The position numbers were made by a program, and so were the translations under genes. DNA of 64,000 nt from Leptospira sp. (GTDB taxonomy: Bacteria; Spirochaetota; Leptospiria; Leptospirales; Leptospiraceae): the NCBI GenBank assembly GCA_002786225.1, contig PEQN01000013.1, positions 1 through 64,000 of the forward strand, in the 5' to 3' direction. This document shows, in pieces, positions 10,804 through 21,557 of this stretch. The notes under the pieces were generated by a model. The model did not search any database, had not been told where the DNA came from, and worked only from the letters and a program-made list of their open reading frames with translations. How positions within the stretch are numbered: the stretch's first letter is position 1; each line of letters begins with the position of its first letter.

Positions 10804-12984
10804 TTGGATTTTACTATAGGACTGAATGAGGAACAAAAAAAAGCTATTCTACAAACTGAAGGTCCTGTTCTTATTTTTGCTGGTGCTGGATCTGGTAAAA
10901 CCCGCGTTATAACTCACCGTATTGCACATCTAATTGATAATTTAGAGAATTTTCCGGAATCTATTTGCGCTGTTACATTTACAAATAAAGCAGCTGAAGA
11001 GATGAGAGAGAGAGTCAATCATCTTTTACCTGGAGGTATAGGTTCACGAGTAGTGATTAAAACCTTTCACTCTTTGTGCTTAATGATCTTAAGAAGAGAA
11101 GCCAAGCACCTTGGGTTTCTATCTGGTTTTACAATTTATGATACAAGCTTACAAGAATCTTTAATTAAAGAAGTTATGAAAGATCTAAAGATGGATATCA
11201 AACAACTAAAACCATCTTCTATAGTTCATGCAATATCTAGATCAAAAGATGCTATGGTCTCACATATAAAATACTTAGATCATTATGAAAAAGATTTTTT
11301 CTCTGAAAAAGTGGATGCAGTCTTTTCGGAATATGAAAAAAGAAAAGAACAGCGGCAAGCACTAGATTTCGGTGATCTTATTTTCAGAACTGTGGAGCTT
11401 TTTAAAAATAATAAAAAAATCCTACATCAATATAATACTAAATTTAAATATCTTATGGTTGATGAATACCAAGATACGAATAAAGCACAATACGAATTAG
11501 TTAAATATTTGGCAGGTGAGAGCGGAAATCTTTGTGTAGTAGGGGATGATGATCAATCTATCTACTCTTGGAGGGGCGCAGATATTTCAAATATTCTTTC
11601 CTTCCATAAGGACTATCCAAATTCATTCATTGTTAAACTAGAAGAAAACTATCGTTCAACACCAACGATTCTAGGGGCAGCTTCTACATTAATTGCAAAC
11701 AATACGAATCGTTCAGACAAAACTATTTTTACGAACAATCCCGATGGTAATAAAATCGGCTTATTTTCCTATGAGAATGAAGCAGAAGAAGCAGAATCCA
11801 TTATTAAACAAATCATAAAATCAAAACAAGAAAATAAAAAGTTTTCTGATCATGCAATCTTTTATAGAACCAATGCTCAATCAAGGTACTTTGAAGAAGC
11901 ACTTCGAAGATATTCAATTCCTTATAAAATTTTTGGCGGCTTTCGTTTCTTTGATAGAAAAGAAATCAAAGATATAATTGCATATTTAAATACTATAGTC
12001 AACCCCTTGGATTCAACCTCTCTAATGCGTATTATTAATACACCTAGCAGAGGTATAGGTGAGACGACAATAGAAAAGATGAATCGAATTTCCTTAGAGG
12101 AAGGGATCTCTCTTTTTGAAGTAATTGATAGAACTATACCAGGAATGAAAAAGGGTGCTATTGTAAAAGTTCAAGAGTTAAAAAAAATGCTCTCTGATTT
12201 ACAAGATAAACATGAAAAGAAAAAAAGCCCATCCGAAATAGCCTATGAATTAATCGAAAGATCGGGAATGAGAGAAGAAATGGAAAATGAGGGAACTGAA
12301 GAGTCCATTTCTCGACTGGAAAACCTAAATGAATTTGTTAACTCTGTTAAAGACTATGAAACGAATGCAGAAGACCCAAGTCTAGAAGAATTCTTAAACC
12401 AGATATCCTTATTAACATCAGAAGAGGATACTGCAAATCTAGAAGATTATGTGGTTCTAATGACGGTTCATAATTCCAAAGGTTTAGAATTTGATACAGT
12501 ATTCCTCTCTGGAATGGAAGAAGGAACCTTTCCTCATTCTTTAAGTATGGACTCTGATACTGGCGCAGAAGAGGAAAGAAGATTAGCCTATGTTGCAATT
12601 ACAAGAGCTAAGAGAAAACTTGTTATTAGCTTTTGTAGGTTTACTAGAAAGTTTGGAAATGTTGAGCCTAGAATTCGTTCCAGATTTTTCGATGAAATCC
12701 CAGAACAGTTTTTCGAAGAAATGGGTGAAAAAAAACAGTATGGAGTAAGAAAACCCTCACATGCACCTATTCCCAAGCGATTTACATCCGATGATAGTAA
12801 AGTAGATGTAAATACTAAGAATGGATCTCTTCAACCAGGCCTAAAAATCCGTCATAAAGTTTATGGTGTGGGTATTATCACTAAGGTTTCTGGAAATGGG
12901 GAAAATGAGAAGGTCGAAGTAAAATTTGGAAATCTAGATAAAAAATTCTTAATTGCATATACACCCTTGGAAATATTAAATTAA
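10804..12984 (+). CDS. UvrD/PcrA-type superfamily 1 DNA helicase, TTG start
   Basis: LNEEQKKAILQTEGPVLIFAGAGSGKTRVI, DDDQSIYSWRGAD, LMTVHNSKGLEFD, YVAITRA. Confidence 0.95.
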   Translation: MDFTIGLNEEQKKAILQTEGPVLIFAGAGSGKTRVITHRIAHLIDNLENFPESICAVTFTNKAAEEMRERVNHLLPGGIGSRVVIKTFHSLCLMILRREAKHLGFLSGFTIYDTSLQESLIKEVMKDLKMDIKQLKPSSIVHAISRSKDAMVSHIKYLDHYEKDFFSEKVDAVFSEYEKRKEQRQALDFGDLIFRTVELFKNNKKILHQYNTKFKYLMVDEYQDTNKAQYELVKYLAGESGNLCVVGDDDQSIYSWRGADISNILSFHKDYPNSFIVKLEENYRSTPTILGAASTLIANNTNRSDKTIFTNNPDGNKIGLFSYENEAEEAESIIKQIIKSKQENKKFSDHAIFYRTNAQSRYFEEALRRYSIPYKIFGGFRFFDRKEIKDIIAYLNTIVNPLDSTSLMRIINTPSRGIGETTIEKMNRISLEEGISLFEVIDRTIPGMKKGAIVKVQELKKMLSDLQDKHEKKKSPSEIAYELIERSGMREEMENEGTEESISRLENLNEFVNSVKDYETNAEDPSLEEFLNQISLLTSEEDTANLEDYVVLMTVHNSKGLEFDTVFLSGMEEGTFPHSLSMDSDTGAEEERRLAYVAITRAKRKLVISFCRFTRKFGNVEPRIRSRFFDEIPEQFFEEMGEKKQYGVRKPSHAPIPKRFTSDDSKVDVNTKNGSLQPGLKIRHKVYGVGIITKVSGNGENEKVEVKFGNLDKKFLIAYTPLEILN

Positions 12985-13001
12985 TTAAGGTAATAAACAA
13001 A

Positions 13002-13451
13002 ATGAAACTAAAAGTATGTATGATGCTAGCTTTCGTAACCCTTACAATACAACCCGTTTTCTCAGAAGAAGTGGAGGGTCTGGTTCAAGAATTTCTCGAA
13101 GTAGAAGATTACCTATCGAATAAAAAGCTTTCACCTGAACAAAGAAAAAAGAATTTGGAAAAAAATCTTTTGGATTCTGTTAAATCCACTTTAAGTAGAA
13201 AGATTAAAGCTCCTGCCAAAGAATTAAAAGAATTAAAGATTTCAGATATCAATTATGAAAGACCAAAAAGCACAAACAAATTCTATGTAAAATATAAAAC
13301 ATATTATATCTATTATAGTTTCACTGTGGATCCAGAAGTATATTTACAAACTGCAATTGAAGAAATTCTCTATGTAAAACCTCCAAGCTTTGATCAAAGT
13401 GGAGCACATAAAGAAGAAACTGCTAGTCTACCTGACACAAATAAAAAATAA
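13002..13451 (+). CDS. Hypothetical exported protein
   Basis: Signal-peptide-like N-terminus (MKLKVCMMLAFVTLTIQPVFS); ORF packed between neighbours. Confidence 0.7.
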   Translation: MKLKVCMMLAFVTLTIQPVFSEEVEGLVQEFLEVEDYLSNKKLSPEQRKKNLEKNLLDSVKSTLSRKIKAPAKELKELKISDINYERPKSTNKFYVKYKTYYIYYSFTVDPEVYLQTAIEEILYVKPPSFDQSGAHKEETASLPDTNKK

Positions 13452-13458
13452 ATTTCAT

Positions 13459-14337
13459 TTGAACGAGAAATTAAAAGTAGGGATCATTTCTGTCTTAGAA
13501 GCTGGCAAGAAAATTGCTGCAATTTACCAAACTGATTTTAAGGTAAAAATGAAAGCAGAGAATGATCCTGTTACTCTTGCGGATATGGAAGCTCATTATA
13601 CTATCCTAGACGCAATCTCTAAAAACTTTCCTGAAGATCTTCTACTCTCTGAAGAAGATATACCTACATGGGAACGAAGATCTAATTATAAAAATATTTG
13701 GATCTTAGATCCCTTGGATGGAACAAGAGATTTTGTTGAAAAAAATCCAGAATTTGCAGTTAGCCTTGGCTATGTTGAAAATGGACTAACTAAATTTGGT
13801 ATTCTTTACAATCCTATATCCAATGAATTATTTTTCGGTGGAGAAAATATTCCCTTCTTTACAGACAAATTAGTTTCTGAACAGGATCCTTCTGCTTATG
13901 TTGAATCAATTGTGAAAGAAAATCTAGATACATCTCTTCCAAAAATGCATCATTCTGAAATAGGTGATACTAAACTTTTCATCTATGTTTCTAAGAATGA
14001 ATGGAAAGATGGTTTGTTCCGATTTCTTGAAAATGACGAAAATATAAAAATACAAGGAATAGGTTCCATAGCATACAAACTTGGATTACTTGCAAGAAAT
14101 GATTGTCACTTGATTCTTTCTTTAAAACCCAAAAATGAATGGGACATTTGTGCTGGTGTGGCTATATTACATGGATTAGGAATGACTTATCTTGATCTAG
14201 AAAATTTACAAGCACACAGATTTAATAAGGAAAGTACAAAATCCATTGGTTTTATTGCTGGATATCCTCAACTAGTAGAATCCTTCCTTTTAAAATACAA
14301 ACCAATTTTGCAAACAAATCTAAAGGATTGGAGTTGA
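13459..14337 (+). CDS. Inositol monophosphatase/CysQ family phosphatase
   Basis: DPVTLADMEAH, SEED, LDPLDGTRDFVEKNPEFAVSLG, WDICAG; TTG at 13459 likely start (ORF extends to 13390). Confidence 0.9.
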   Translation: MNEKLKVGIISVLEAGKKIAAIYQTDFKVKMKAENDPVTLADMEAHYTILDAISKNFPEDLLLSEEDIPTWERRSNYKNIWILDPLDGTRDFVEKNPEFAVSLGYVENGLTKFGILYNPISNELFFGGENIPFFTDKLVSEQDPSAYVESIVKENLDTSLPKMHHSEIGDTKLFIYVSKNEWKDGLFRFLENDENIKIQGIGSIAYKLGLLARNDCHLILSLKPKNEWDICAGVAILHGLGMTYLDLENLQAHRFNKESTKSIGFIAGYPQLVESFLLKYKPILQTNLKDWS

Positions 14338-15476
14338 TGAAAATTGGTATGGATGCAAGACCATTATCCACTCCTATGAGTGGAGTGGGTAGGTTGCTTC
14401 ATGAAACACTCCTAGCTTTTCCAAAATCCCAAAATTTGGAGTTCTTTCTTTTTTCACATAAACCAATTCATGCATCCCATTCTAAACTTTTAGAATCCGA
14501 AAATATTCACTGGATGCAAGGAGATGGATTTCTAAGTAAAAAAGGAGGATTGTATTACAATATTCAGTTACCATTTTTTTTAAGGAAGTTTCCTTTAGAT
14601 TTATTTTGGGGTTCTCAGCAGGTCTTGCCACCTTTTTTACCCCAAAATTTGCCAGCAGTTCTTACCTATTGCGATTTAGTTCTGTATCTTTATCCGAATA
14701 CCATGAGACCAATTGCTCGCTTGCAACAGCATCTTTTTCAATCTTATTCCGTTAGGCGTTCTTCTCATATTCTTTCAATTTCTCAAAACACACAAGATGA
14801 TATGATAGCAAAATTCAATTATCCTAGGGATCAAGCTAGTGTCGCATATCCTGGAATAGATGGCATGGAGATTGAAAAGCTATTAAAAATTAAATCTACC
14901 GAAAGGATTCAATCTTTAGGGAAAAATTTTATACTTTCCGTTTCAACAATAGAACCTAGAAAGAATTATTCTTTTTTATTGAGAGTTTTCCGCTGCCTAA
15001 GAGAATTAAATAAAAAAAGTAATATCAAAAACTTAAAATGGGTAATTGCAGGTAAGAAGGGATGGGAGACTGAAGATTTCTTCAAAGAATTAATGTTTGA
15101 TTCTGAAAAATACAAAGATATTATTATATTAGAAAATTTAAATGATTCTGAACTCCACCATCTTTATAAAAATTCTAGTCTTTTTTGGATGGCTTCCCAT
15201 TATGAAGGTTTTGGAATACCACTCTTAGAATCTTTATACCACAAAAAAATGGCAATTGTCTCCCCGATTCCAACATTTGAAGAAATTGGTAAGAAAGGAA
15301 TAGATTATATTCCAGTCTCTACATCCTTTGATGAACTAGCTTGGGCGGAAAGATCTTTATTTCACATCTTGAACAAATCAACTTTCAAAGGTAGTATTAA
15401 AAAGTTTACTTGGAAGGCAAGTGCAGAAGAAACATTCAATGTTTTTCAAAATACGATTTCGGAGAAAAGAATTTAA
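14337..15476 (+). CDS. Glycosyltransferase family 4 (group 1)
   Basis: FILSVSTIEPRKNYSFLLRVF, ASHYEGFGIPLLESL; ATG at 14337. Confidence 0.9.
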   Translation: MKIGMDARPLSTPMSGVGRLLHETLLAFPKSQNLEFFLFSHKPIHASHSKLLESENIHWMQGDGFLSKKGGLYYNIQLPFFLRKFPLDLFWGSQQVLPPFLPQNLPAVLTYCDLVLYLYPNTMRPIARLQQHLFQSYSVRRSSHILSISQNTQDDMIAKFNYPRDQASVAYPGIDGMEIEKLLKIKSTERIQSLGKNFILSVSTIEPRKNYSFLLRVFRCLRELNKKSNIKNLKWVIAGKKGWETEDFFKELMFDSEKYKDIIILENLNDSELHHLYKNSSLFWMASHYEGFGIPLLESLYHKKMAIVSPIPTFEEIGKKGIDYIPVSTSFDELAWAERSLFHILNKSTFKGSIKKFTWKASAEETFNVFQNTISEKRI

Positions 15477-15895
15477 TTCTTCCACTTTAAAAGAAATAGT
15501 TCATATCTATTTAAAGGTTTAATCTTTCCTGAAAAAATTATCTGGTTGCTTGATTCTTTTTTATTTTCCCAAACAATATATGCTTCGAAACTTGAAATTG
15601 CTTGTAAGGAAATTTTATAATCTTGGTTTTCCCACTCAACAAGATCTTCCGAAATAAATTCATTCGATTCATGAAAACTCGCGAGTAAAAATTCAACCTC
15701 TTTGTTTCGATAAATATCGGCTTTTAAAATCAGCTTTTCTGTGTGTTGATCATAGTGCATGAATACATGAATAGGGAATTCTCTGAGAAAGGGTTGGCTA
15801 GTATGAGTGCTTGAATATATTTCTTTCCCTTTGCGAGGCTGTCTAAGATAGGAATGCAATTCTATTTTTGTAGAAAAAAAATTATAAACTCTCAT
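15473..15895 (-). CDS. Hypothetical protein
   Basis: 140-aa ORF filling the gap between convergent and divergent neighbours. Confidence 0.55.
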   Translation of the reverse strand: MRVYNFFSTKIELHSYLRQPRKGKEIYSSTHTSQPFLREFPIHVFMHYDQHTEKLILKADIYRNKEVEFLLASFHESNEFISEDLVEWENQDYKISLQAISSFEAYIVWENKKESSNQIIFSGKIKPLNRYELFLLKWKN

Positions 15896-15906
15896 TGGAA
15901 CCTGTG

Positions 15907-16413
15907 ATGAAAAAAATCTATTTCTTTCTTGTTTTTCAAATTTTGTTTTTTTCTGTTAATTGCAAGATTTCAAATGAGGATTCTGCGGTCTATAAACTAC
16001 CTAAATTAAGTCTTTTGGATTGGAATGGGGAAGAAATCTCTTTTCAGGATTTTGATGGAAAAATCTTGGTAATCGATGTTTGGGCAACCTGGTGCACTCC
16101 TTGCGAAAAATCAGTGCCTGTTATAGAAAAACTTCATACCTCAGCAGGTAGTGATATTGTTTTTTTAGGTATAAATACTGATACGGATAAAAGCCCAGAA
16201 GAAATTGAAGCAAAGGCAAAGTCATGGAAAATGAGTTATACCAGCCTGCTTGACACCCACCATGTCTTTATTGATATTTTTCAATTGGAAGGACTACCAA
16301 GCTTTTTAGTTTTTTCCAAAAAAGGCAACTTAATTTATAAACAAGTGGGAATTCAACCATCGGATTTTCCAGGACTAAAAGCTCGTTTGGAGACTTGGAA
16401 AACCATAGATTGA
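15907..16413 (+). CDS. TlpA/ResA-like thioredoxin-fold lipoprotein
   Basis: VIDVWATWCTPCEKSVPVIEKL (CxxC); N-terminal hydrophobic segment ending FFSVNC, possible lipobox. Confidence 0.88.
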   Translation: MKKIYFFLVFQILFFSVNCKISNEDSAVYKLPKLSLLDWNGEEISFQDFDGKILVIDVWATWCTPCEKSVPVIEKLHTSAGSDIVFLGINTDTDKSPEEIEAKAKSWKMSYTSLLDTHHVFIDIFQLEGLPSFLVFSKKGNLIYKQVGIQPSDFPGLKARLETWKTID

Positions 16414-16470
16414 TTTTTTCCTAAAAAACCAGTTGTCTCTCAGGATTGATTGATTCAAATAGGAAATACT

Positions 16471-16514
16471 CTAAGGATTCTTTTTTTTGAATATACTTTC
16501 CAAAAGATCCTTAG
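16471..16514. repeat. Inverted repeat CTAAGGAT(T)CTTTT ... AAAAGATCCTTAG in intergenic region
   Basis: 13-nt arms with a single bulge, between the tlpA-like gene and the acyl-CoA synthetase gene. Confidence 0.6.
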
Positions 16515-16627
16515 CTTCTTAGAATATCTTTTACGAAATTATAGAATTCACTTGATCTTTTTGAGTTATTTTAAACATTCGTGGTTAGCCTAAGAATTAT
16601 CAATAGAGTCATTAAGGGAGATCGTTT

Positions 16628-18658
16628 ATGCCTTCAAATTTGGCAGAGTTATTTAAAGTTACAGCTGAGAAGTTTGCAAATTCACCTGCATTCTGCACGA
16701 AAAATGAAAAGAAAGAGTTTCAAGCAACTACCTATAAGGAACTTTATGATACAGGAATCGCTCTAGCGGAAGCCTTGATCGATTTAGGTATAGATGCGAG
16801 AGAGAGAGTAGCCATACTTGCTGACAATCGAATCGAGTGGATTATTGCAGATTACGGTGTCATACTCGCTGGTGCTGCAGATGTTCCTCGAGGAACCGAT
16901 GTTACTGATTCTGAAATCGTTTATATTTTAAATCATTCCGAGTCTAAGGTTGTTTTTATTGAAAATGATAAAATGCTAGAGAAATTCAATAAAAATAAAT
17001 CACAACTCGGTCAAGTGAAAACTATTATCATGATGGATCCTAAGTCACAAGCTAAAGATACCCTCAAAATGTACGACTTAATCGAGCAAGGGAATAAGCT
17101 TCGTTCCTCTGGTTCCAGAAAGGCGGAAGAACGAATTGCAGGTATCAAACCTGATGATCTTTTTACTATGATTTATACTTCTGGAACTACCGGCTCACCT
17201 AAAGGCGTTATGCTGATGCACTCCAATATGATGCACCAGTGTACACAAATTTTAGGTAAGATGATAGAAATTCGAAGCACGGAAAGAATGCTTTCTATAC
17301 TTCCAGTATGGCACGTATTTGAAAGGGTTTTTGAATACCTAGCTATCTCTGCTGGTGCATCCACTTATTACACCAATGTTAGAGATCTAAGAGATGACAT
17401 GAAAAAGGTGAAACCAACTTTCATGGCTTCTGCTCCAAGATTATGGGAAAATATTTATTCTGGAATTTATACTCGTATCAATGATCCAAAGCAAACTCCA
17501 GCTCTCAGACGTGGACTTTTCAATTTGGCTTATTGGTTCTCTAAAAATTACCAAGCAGCAAAGCGTTTTATCAAAGGCAATGAAGTGGATTACACAGGAA
17601 GAAACATTTTTGTTTCCCTTTTCAAAGGTTTTGCTTCCTTATTAATGCTTTTCTTAACTGGTCCATTTCTTGTTTCCATTGCAGGCTTTGCAATTTTTTT
17701 CACTGAGGCATTAGGAAACTTAAGTTGGCTAGGATTCGTACCTGGTGTACTTGGTTTATTTCTAAATAATTTTACCTTAGACAAATTGGTGCTTTCTAAG
17801 ATCCGTGAAGCAACTGGTGGGCAATTGATTGCCTCTGTTTCAGGTGGTGGTGCTCTTCAAAAGCACGTAGATGCCTTCTTTAATGATATTGGCATCAACG
17901 TTCTAGAAGGATATGGAATGACTGAGACTAGCCCTGTTGTTTGTGTAAGAACTTTCAAGAAATTGATCCAAGGTTCAGTTGGTGTGCTCACTCCTGAGAC
18001 TGAAATCCAAATCCGAGATGACCATGGAAATATTCTAACTCACATTGATTCTAACCAGAAGATTCTTGCAGGTTCCATAGGCAAGAAGGGAGTGATTCAT
18101 GTTCGAGGACCTCAAGTCATGAAGGGTTATTTTATGAATCCAGAAGCAACCAACAAGGCTCTTAAAGACAACTGGATGGATACGGGTGATATTGGAATGA
18201 TCAATTACAAATACACTCTTACATTGACAGGTCGAGCTAAGGATACAGTCGTACTTCTTGGAGGAGAAAACGTAGAACCAGTTCCTATTGAGAATAAGCT
18301 TACGGAGTCTCCATTTATTAATCAGTGTATGGTGATAGGACAGGATCAAAAAAACCTTGGAGCCATCATCATTCCTGATTTTGAGCATTTGACTGCTTGG
18401 TGTAAGGAAAACGGGATTGATTCTTCTGATAAAGAAGCCTTGATTGCCAATTCAAAAGTTCTGGATTTATATAAAAAAGAAATCAAGACTCTCAATAGCA
18501 CCAAGACTGGATTCAAATCCTTCGAACAAGTTACCCCATTTTTCTTAATTACAAAACAATTTGAAGTAGGTGATGAATTAACAAATCTACATAAAATGAA
18601 GAGACATGTAATTACAGAAAAATACATTAAGAAGATTAAAGAAGTGTACAACGACTAA
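16628..18658 (+). CDS. Long-chain acyl-CoA synthetase (AMP-binding)
   Basis: [38 protein letters not shown]. Confidence 0.95.
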   Translation: MPSNLAELFKVTAEKFANSPAFCTKNEKKEFQATTYKELYDTGIALAEALIDLGIDARERVAILADNRIEWIIADYGVILAGAADVPRGTDVTDSEIVYILNHSESKVVFIENDKMLEKFNKNKSQLGQVKTIIMMDPKSQAKDTLKMYDLIEQGNKLRSSGSRKAEERIAGIKPDDLFTMIYTSGTTGSPKGVMLMHSNMMHQCTQILGKMIEIRSTERMLSILPVWHVFERVFEYLAISAGASTYYTNVRDLRDDMKKVKPTFMASAPRLWENIYSGIYTRINDPKQTPALRRGLFNLAYWFSKNYQAAKRFIKGNEVDYTGRNIFVSLFKGFASLLMLFLTGPFLVSIAGFAIFFTEALGNLSWLGFVPGVLGLFLNNFTLDKLVLSKIREATGGQLIASVSGGGALQKHVDAFFNDIGINVLEGYGMTETSPVVCVRTFKKLIQGSVGVLTPETEIQIRDDHGNILTHIDSNQKILAGSIGKKGVIHVRGPQVMKGYFMNPEATNKALKDNWMDTGDIGMINYKYTLTLTGRAKDTVVLLGGENVEPVPIENKLTESPFINQCMVIGQDQKNLGAIIIPDFEHLTAWCKENGIDSSDKEALIANSKVLDLYKKEIKTLNSTKTGFKSFEQVTPFFLITKQFEVGDELTNLHKMKRHVITEKYIKKIKEVYND

Positions 18659-18696
18659 ACAAACACATTTTTAGTTCTAACTCTTTTTAGATAAGT

Positions 18697-18731
18697 AAGT
18701 CCAAGGTCATAAGACCTCGGACTTTTTTTTT
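18697..18731 (+). terminator. Rho-independent terminator after acyl-CoA synthetase gene
   Basis: AGTCCAAGGTC ATAA GACCTCGGACT followed by T run (one mismatch in stem). Confidence 0.88.
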
Positions 18732-18764
18732 GTGCTAAAAACCTTTCATTCCGATAATCAAGTT

Positions 18765-19379
18765 ATGGAAGATACAAATCCATCTTTACTCAAGATCAAT
18801 AAACCTTTCCCCCACCGTGATCCTTATGGATTGGATACTATGTATCTTTCTGAATTGGAAAAAGATGAAACTTGGGATGTAAGTCAATTTACCAAAGCTG
18901 AACTTTTATCTTTTTCCTTTTTAACGCTTAGAGCACTTTGTACCAAAAGATTATATGGCTCAGCTTTTTCATTACAGAACCCGAATATGGAATTTAGAAA
19001 ATCCTTATCTAAGAAAAAATGGGATTTCTCCTGTTTGCCCAAAGAGTGGGATCAACTTTTCCCTAGATTGGTTGCTCAATCGAAATTCGAATATTCTATA
19101 CCCATGAAGGACCTTCCAATAGCAGAAAAATGGGAATGGCAAGAGGATGATCAGATTGTTGGTTTTGGTTTTTTAGAATCAGACCAATGTCTTTTTCCTA
19201 AAATTTTAGATTCAATTCTAGATACAAAAATGGGAAAAGTGTTTCTCAGAACTCCAAGACAATCTTTTTATTATATTCCAAAGATGAAAGATAATGATAA
19301 AAAAGGTCTTTTTATCCAAGATAAAGAGAGTTTTAATCTGCCAGAATTTTACTATTTTTGGCTTACTCTTGCAAATTAA
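18765..19379 (+). CDS. Hypothetical protein
   Basis: Long ORF after terminator; ATG at 18765; convergent with LON-domain gene, overlapping 17 bp. Confidence 0.7.
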   Translation: MEDTNPSLLKINKPFPHRDPYGLDTMYLSELEKDETWDVSQFTKAELLSFSFLTLRALCTKRLYGSAFSLQNPNMEFRKSLSKKKWDFSCLPKEWDQLFPRLVAQSKFEYSIPMKDLPIAEKWEWQEDDQIVGFGFLESDQCLFPKILDSILDTKMGKVFLRTPRQSFYYIPKMKDNDKKGLFIQDKESFNLPEFYYFWLTLAN

Positions 19380-19980
19380 TTTTTTCTAAAATAGAAAGAA
19401 GCAATTCTGATTTTTGAAAAGGATCCTTTTCGATTAAAATTGCTTGTTTCTGAAGAAATTCAAAATGAAGAATACTCGTTATAAAATCTACTGGATAGGG
19501 ATGTCTGGATAGCTGATTGATTTTCACAAGAAGTTCTTCAGGTGCCCCATCGGAAAGCAGTATCCTTTTTGTCAGATGAATCAGGTTTAATATTTGGTTT
19601 TGAAAATTTGAATCATTTAAGGGAGAAGGTAGAGTTTTGTATTCTTCTACTTTACCAATTAGAAATGGTTCTGTGGAAATATATCCTTTAAGTTCCAGTA
19701 AACCCTTGCCCTCAATGATGATATTGGATCTTCCATCGGGTAAATAGTCCTTATTTATAATCTTTCCCCAACCAAAAATCTCTTCAATAGCAAACTGTCC
19801 AATGCCTTCCTCTTTTTTGAGATTAGGAATGATAGGTGCAATTGCAATCTCATTCTCTGACTCTGAACAATACTCTATCATAGATCTATACCTAGGTTCA
19901 AATACATGAAGAGGTAAAAATGTTCCAGGATAAAGAATGACTTCTGGTAAAGGAAAAATAGGAATAGAACTTGGAGGCAC
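19363..19980 (-). CDS. LON N-terminal (substrate-binding) domain protein, no ATPase or protease domain
   Basis: IPIFPLPEVILYPGTFLPLHVFEPRYRSMIEYC matches LON_substr_bdg family. Confidence 0.88.
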   Translation of the reverse strand: MPPSSIPIFPLPEVILYPGTFLPLHVFEPRYRSMIEYCSESENEIAIAPIIPNLKKEEGIGQFAIEEIFGWGKIINKDYLPDGRSNIIIEGKGLLELKGYISTEPFLIGKVEEYKTLPSPLNDSNFQNQILNLIHLTKRILLSDGAPEELLVKINQLSRHPYPVDFITSILHFEFLQKQAILIEKDPFQKSELLLSILEKINLQE

Positions 19981-20038
19981 TATCTATCTTTCGATTTCTT
20001 GCTTTATTTTGTAAAGAAGTTTTGAATACTTTACAAAG

Positions 20039-21049
20039 ATGGAAAGAATTAGCAAACAAAGGTTTATGAACGCAAGCCAGACCCTATCAAAACTAAAAAT
20101 TTGTGTGATTGGAGATTATATCTTAGATGAGTATTTAATTGGTCAGGTTCATAGAATATCACCGGAAGCTCCTGTTCCAGTTGTATGGGTAAGAAAGGAA
20201 GAAACAAAACTGGGGGGTGCAGGGAATGTTATTAAAAATTTGCACACTCTCAACACTCAAATGGTAGCTATGGGTCGAATTGGGAATGATGCTGCTGGAG
20301 AAAAATTAGAAAAACTTCTCATTGAAGAAAATATAAAACCTTCGGATCTTTTACTCATGAAATCTAAGGATATTCCAACAATTGTAAAAACACGTGTTTT
20401 AGCAGGGCATCAACAGGTTTGTAGAATTGATAGAGAAGAAATCATCTTCATAGATTCAGATGAGGAAGATACTCTTTTTCAACAACTTGAACAAAAGATA
20501 GAACAATGTGATGCAGTGATACTCTCTGATTATGACAAGGGAATTCTTTCGCCAAGCTTTATAGATAGAGTTACTAAATACTGTAAAGAAAAAAAGAAAA
20601 TAGTGACTGTTGATCCCCAAGTAAGCCATTTTTTTAATTATAAAAATGTAAGTATTTTAACTCCAAACCATCACGAGGCTGGAAAGGCGATTGGTAAAGT
20701 TTTAGAAACCGATGAAGATATTTTAGATGCTTGTAAGATTATTATAAATAAAATCCAACCAAATGCACTCATGATTACTCGTGGTGAAAAAGGTATGTCG
20801 GTTTTTTTATCAGAAGATGCAAGCATTCATCATATTCCAACAGTTGCTAGAGAGGTGTTTGATGTAACGGGTGCAGGTGATACAGTGATTGCTGTATATA
20901 CAGCTTACCATGCAGCAGGTTTAAATCAGGTAGAGGCTTCACTTGTAGCTAATGCTGCTGCAGGAGTTGTTGTAGGTAAATTGGGTGCTGCAAGCGCAAC
21001 AGTAGATGAGATTGAAGAAAAATTAAATGAACTCAATGTTTGGCTATAG
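20039..21049 (+). CDS. rfaE1: D-glycero-beta-D-manno-heptose-7-phosphate kinase (RfaE domain I, PfkB family)
   Basis: VIGDYILDEYLIGQVHRISPEAPVPVVWV, DVTGAGDTVIA. Confidence 0.93.
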   Translation: MERISKQRFMNASQTLSKLKICVIGDYILDEYLIGQVHRISPEAPVPVVWVRKEETKLGGAGNVIKNLHTLNTQMVAMGRIGNDAAGEKLEKLLIEENIKPSDLLLMKSKDIPTIVKTRVLAGHQQVCRIDREEIIFIDSDEEDTLFQQLEQKIEQCDAVILSDYDKGILSPSFIDRVTKYCKEKKKIVTVDPQVSHFFNYKNVSILTPNHHEAGKAIGKVLETDEDILDACKIIINKIQPNALMITRGEKGMSVFLSEDASIHHIPTVAREVFDVTGAGDTVIAVYTAYHAAGLNQVEASLVANAAAGVVVGKLGAASATVDEIEEKLNELNVWL

Positions 21050-21057
21050 GCAATAAA

Positions 21058-21543
21058 ATGAATTCCTTAGAAAATAAAATTATTCCTTATTCTAAAATAA
21101 ATCTTATCAAAAAATCCTTGGAAGGTAAGAAGATAGTTTTTACAAATGGATGCTTTGATATTTTGCATAGAGGTCATGTTCAATATTTAAACCAAGCAAG
21201 AAAATTAGGAGATGTACTTTGGTTAGGATTGAATTCAGATAACTCCGTTCAATTACTGAAGGGTCCAACAAGACCTATCAACTCGGAGGAAGATCGTGCC
21301 TATGTTCTTGCTGCTTTGGAATCTATTTCCTATATAACAATTTTTTCAGAGAGCACACCCATAGAGCTACTAAAACTCATCCAACCTCAGATTCATACTA
21401 AAGGTGGCGATTATGAGGCAGAATCACTTCCTGAAACAAAAACCATTCAATCTTGGGGGGGCGAAGTCAAAATTTTGCCATTTACAGCAGGTAAATCTAC
21501 AACTGGGATTTTAAAAAAACTGGAAGAAAGCAGTGGGAAGTAA
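21058..21543 (+). CDS. rfaE2: D-glycero-beta-D-manno-heptose 1-phosphate adenylyltransferase (RfaE domain II)
   Basis: KIVFTNGCFDILHRGHVQYL, KGGDYEAESLPE; follows rfaE1. Confidence 0.93.
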   Translation: MNSLENKIIPYSKINLIKKSLEGKKIVFTNGCFDILHRGHVQYLNQARKLGDVLWLGLNSDNSVQLLKGPTRPINSEEDRAYVLAALESISYITIFSESTPIELLKLIQPQIHTKGGDYEAESLPETKTIQSWGGEVKILPFTAGKSTTGILKKLEESSGK

Positions 21544-21557
21544 ATAATAGCAAAGGT

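Noticed and set aside
10123-10836. Small ORFs inside bamA (9973-10167 -, 10123-10359 +, 10543-10836 -)
   Set aside because: Alternative-frame ORFs of a clear BamA coding region.
17310-17330. TGGCACGTATTTGAAAG resembling a sigma-54 -24/-12 promoter
   Set aside because: Inside the acyl-CoA synthetase coding sequence and lacks the TTGC -12 element.
19363-19980. LON-domain ORF considered as a lon protease fragment
   Set aside because: Stand-alone LON substrate-binding domain proteins of this length are a known family; no remnant ATPase/protease sequence adjacent.
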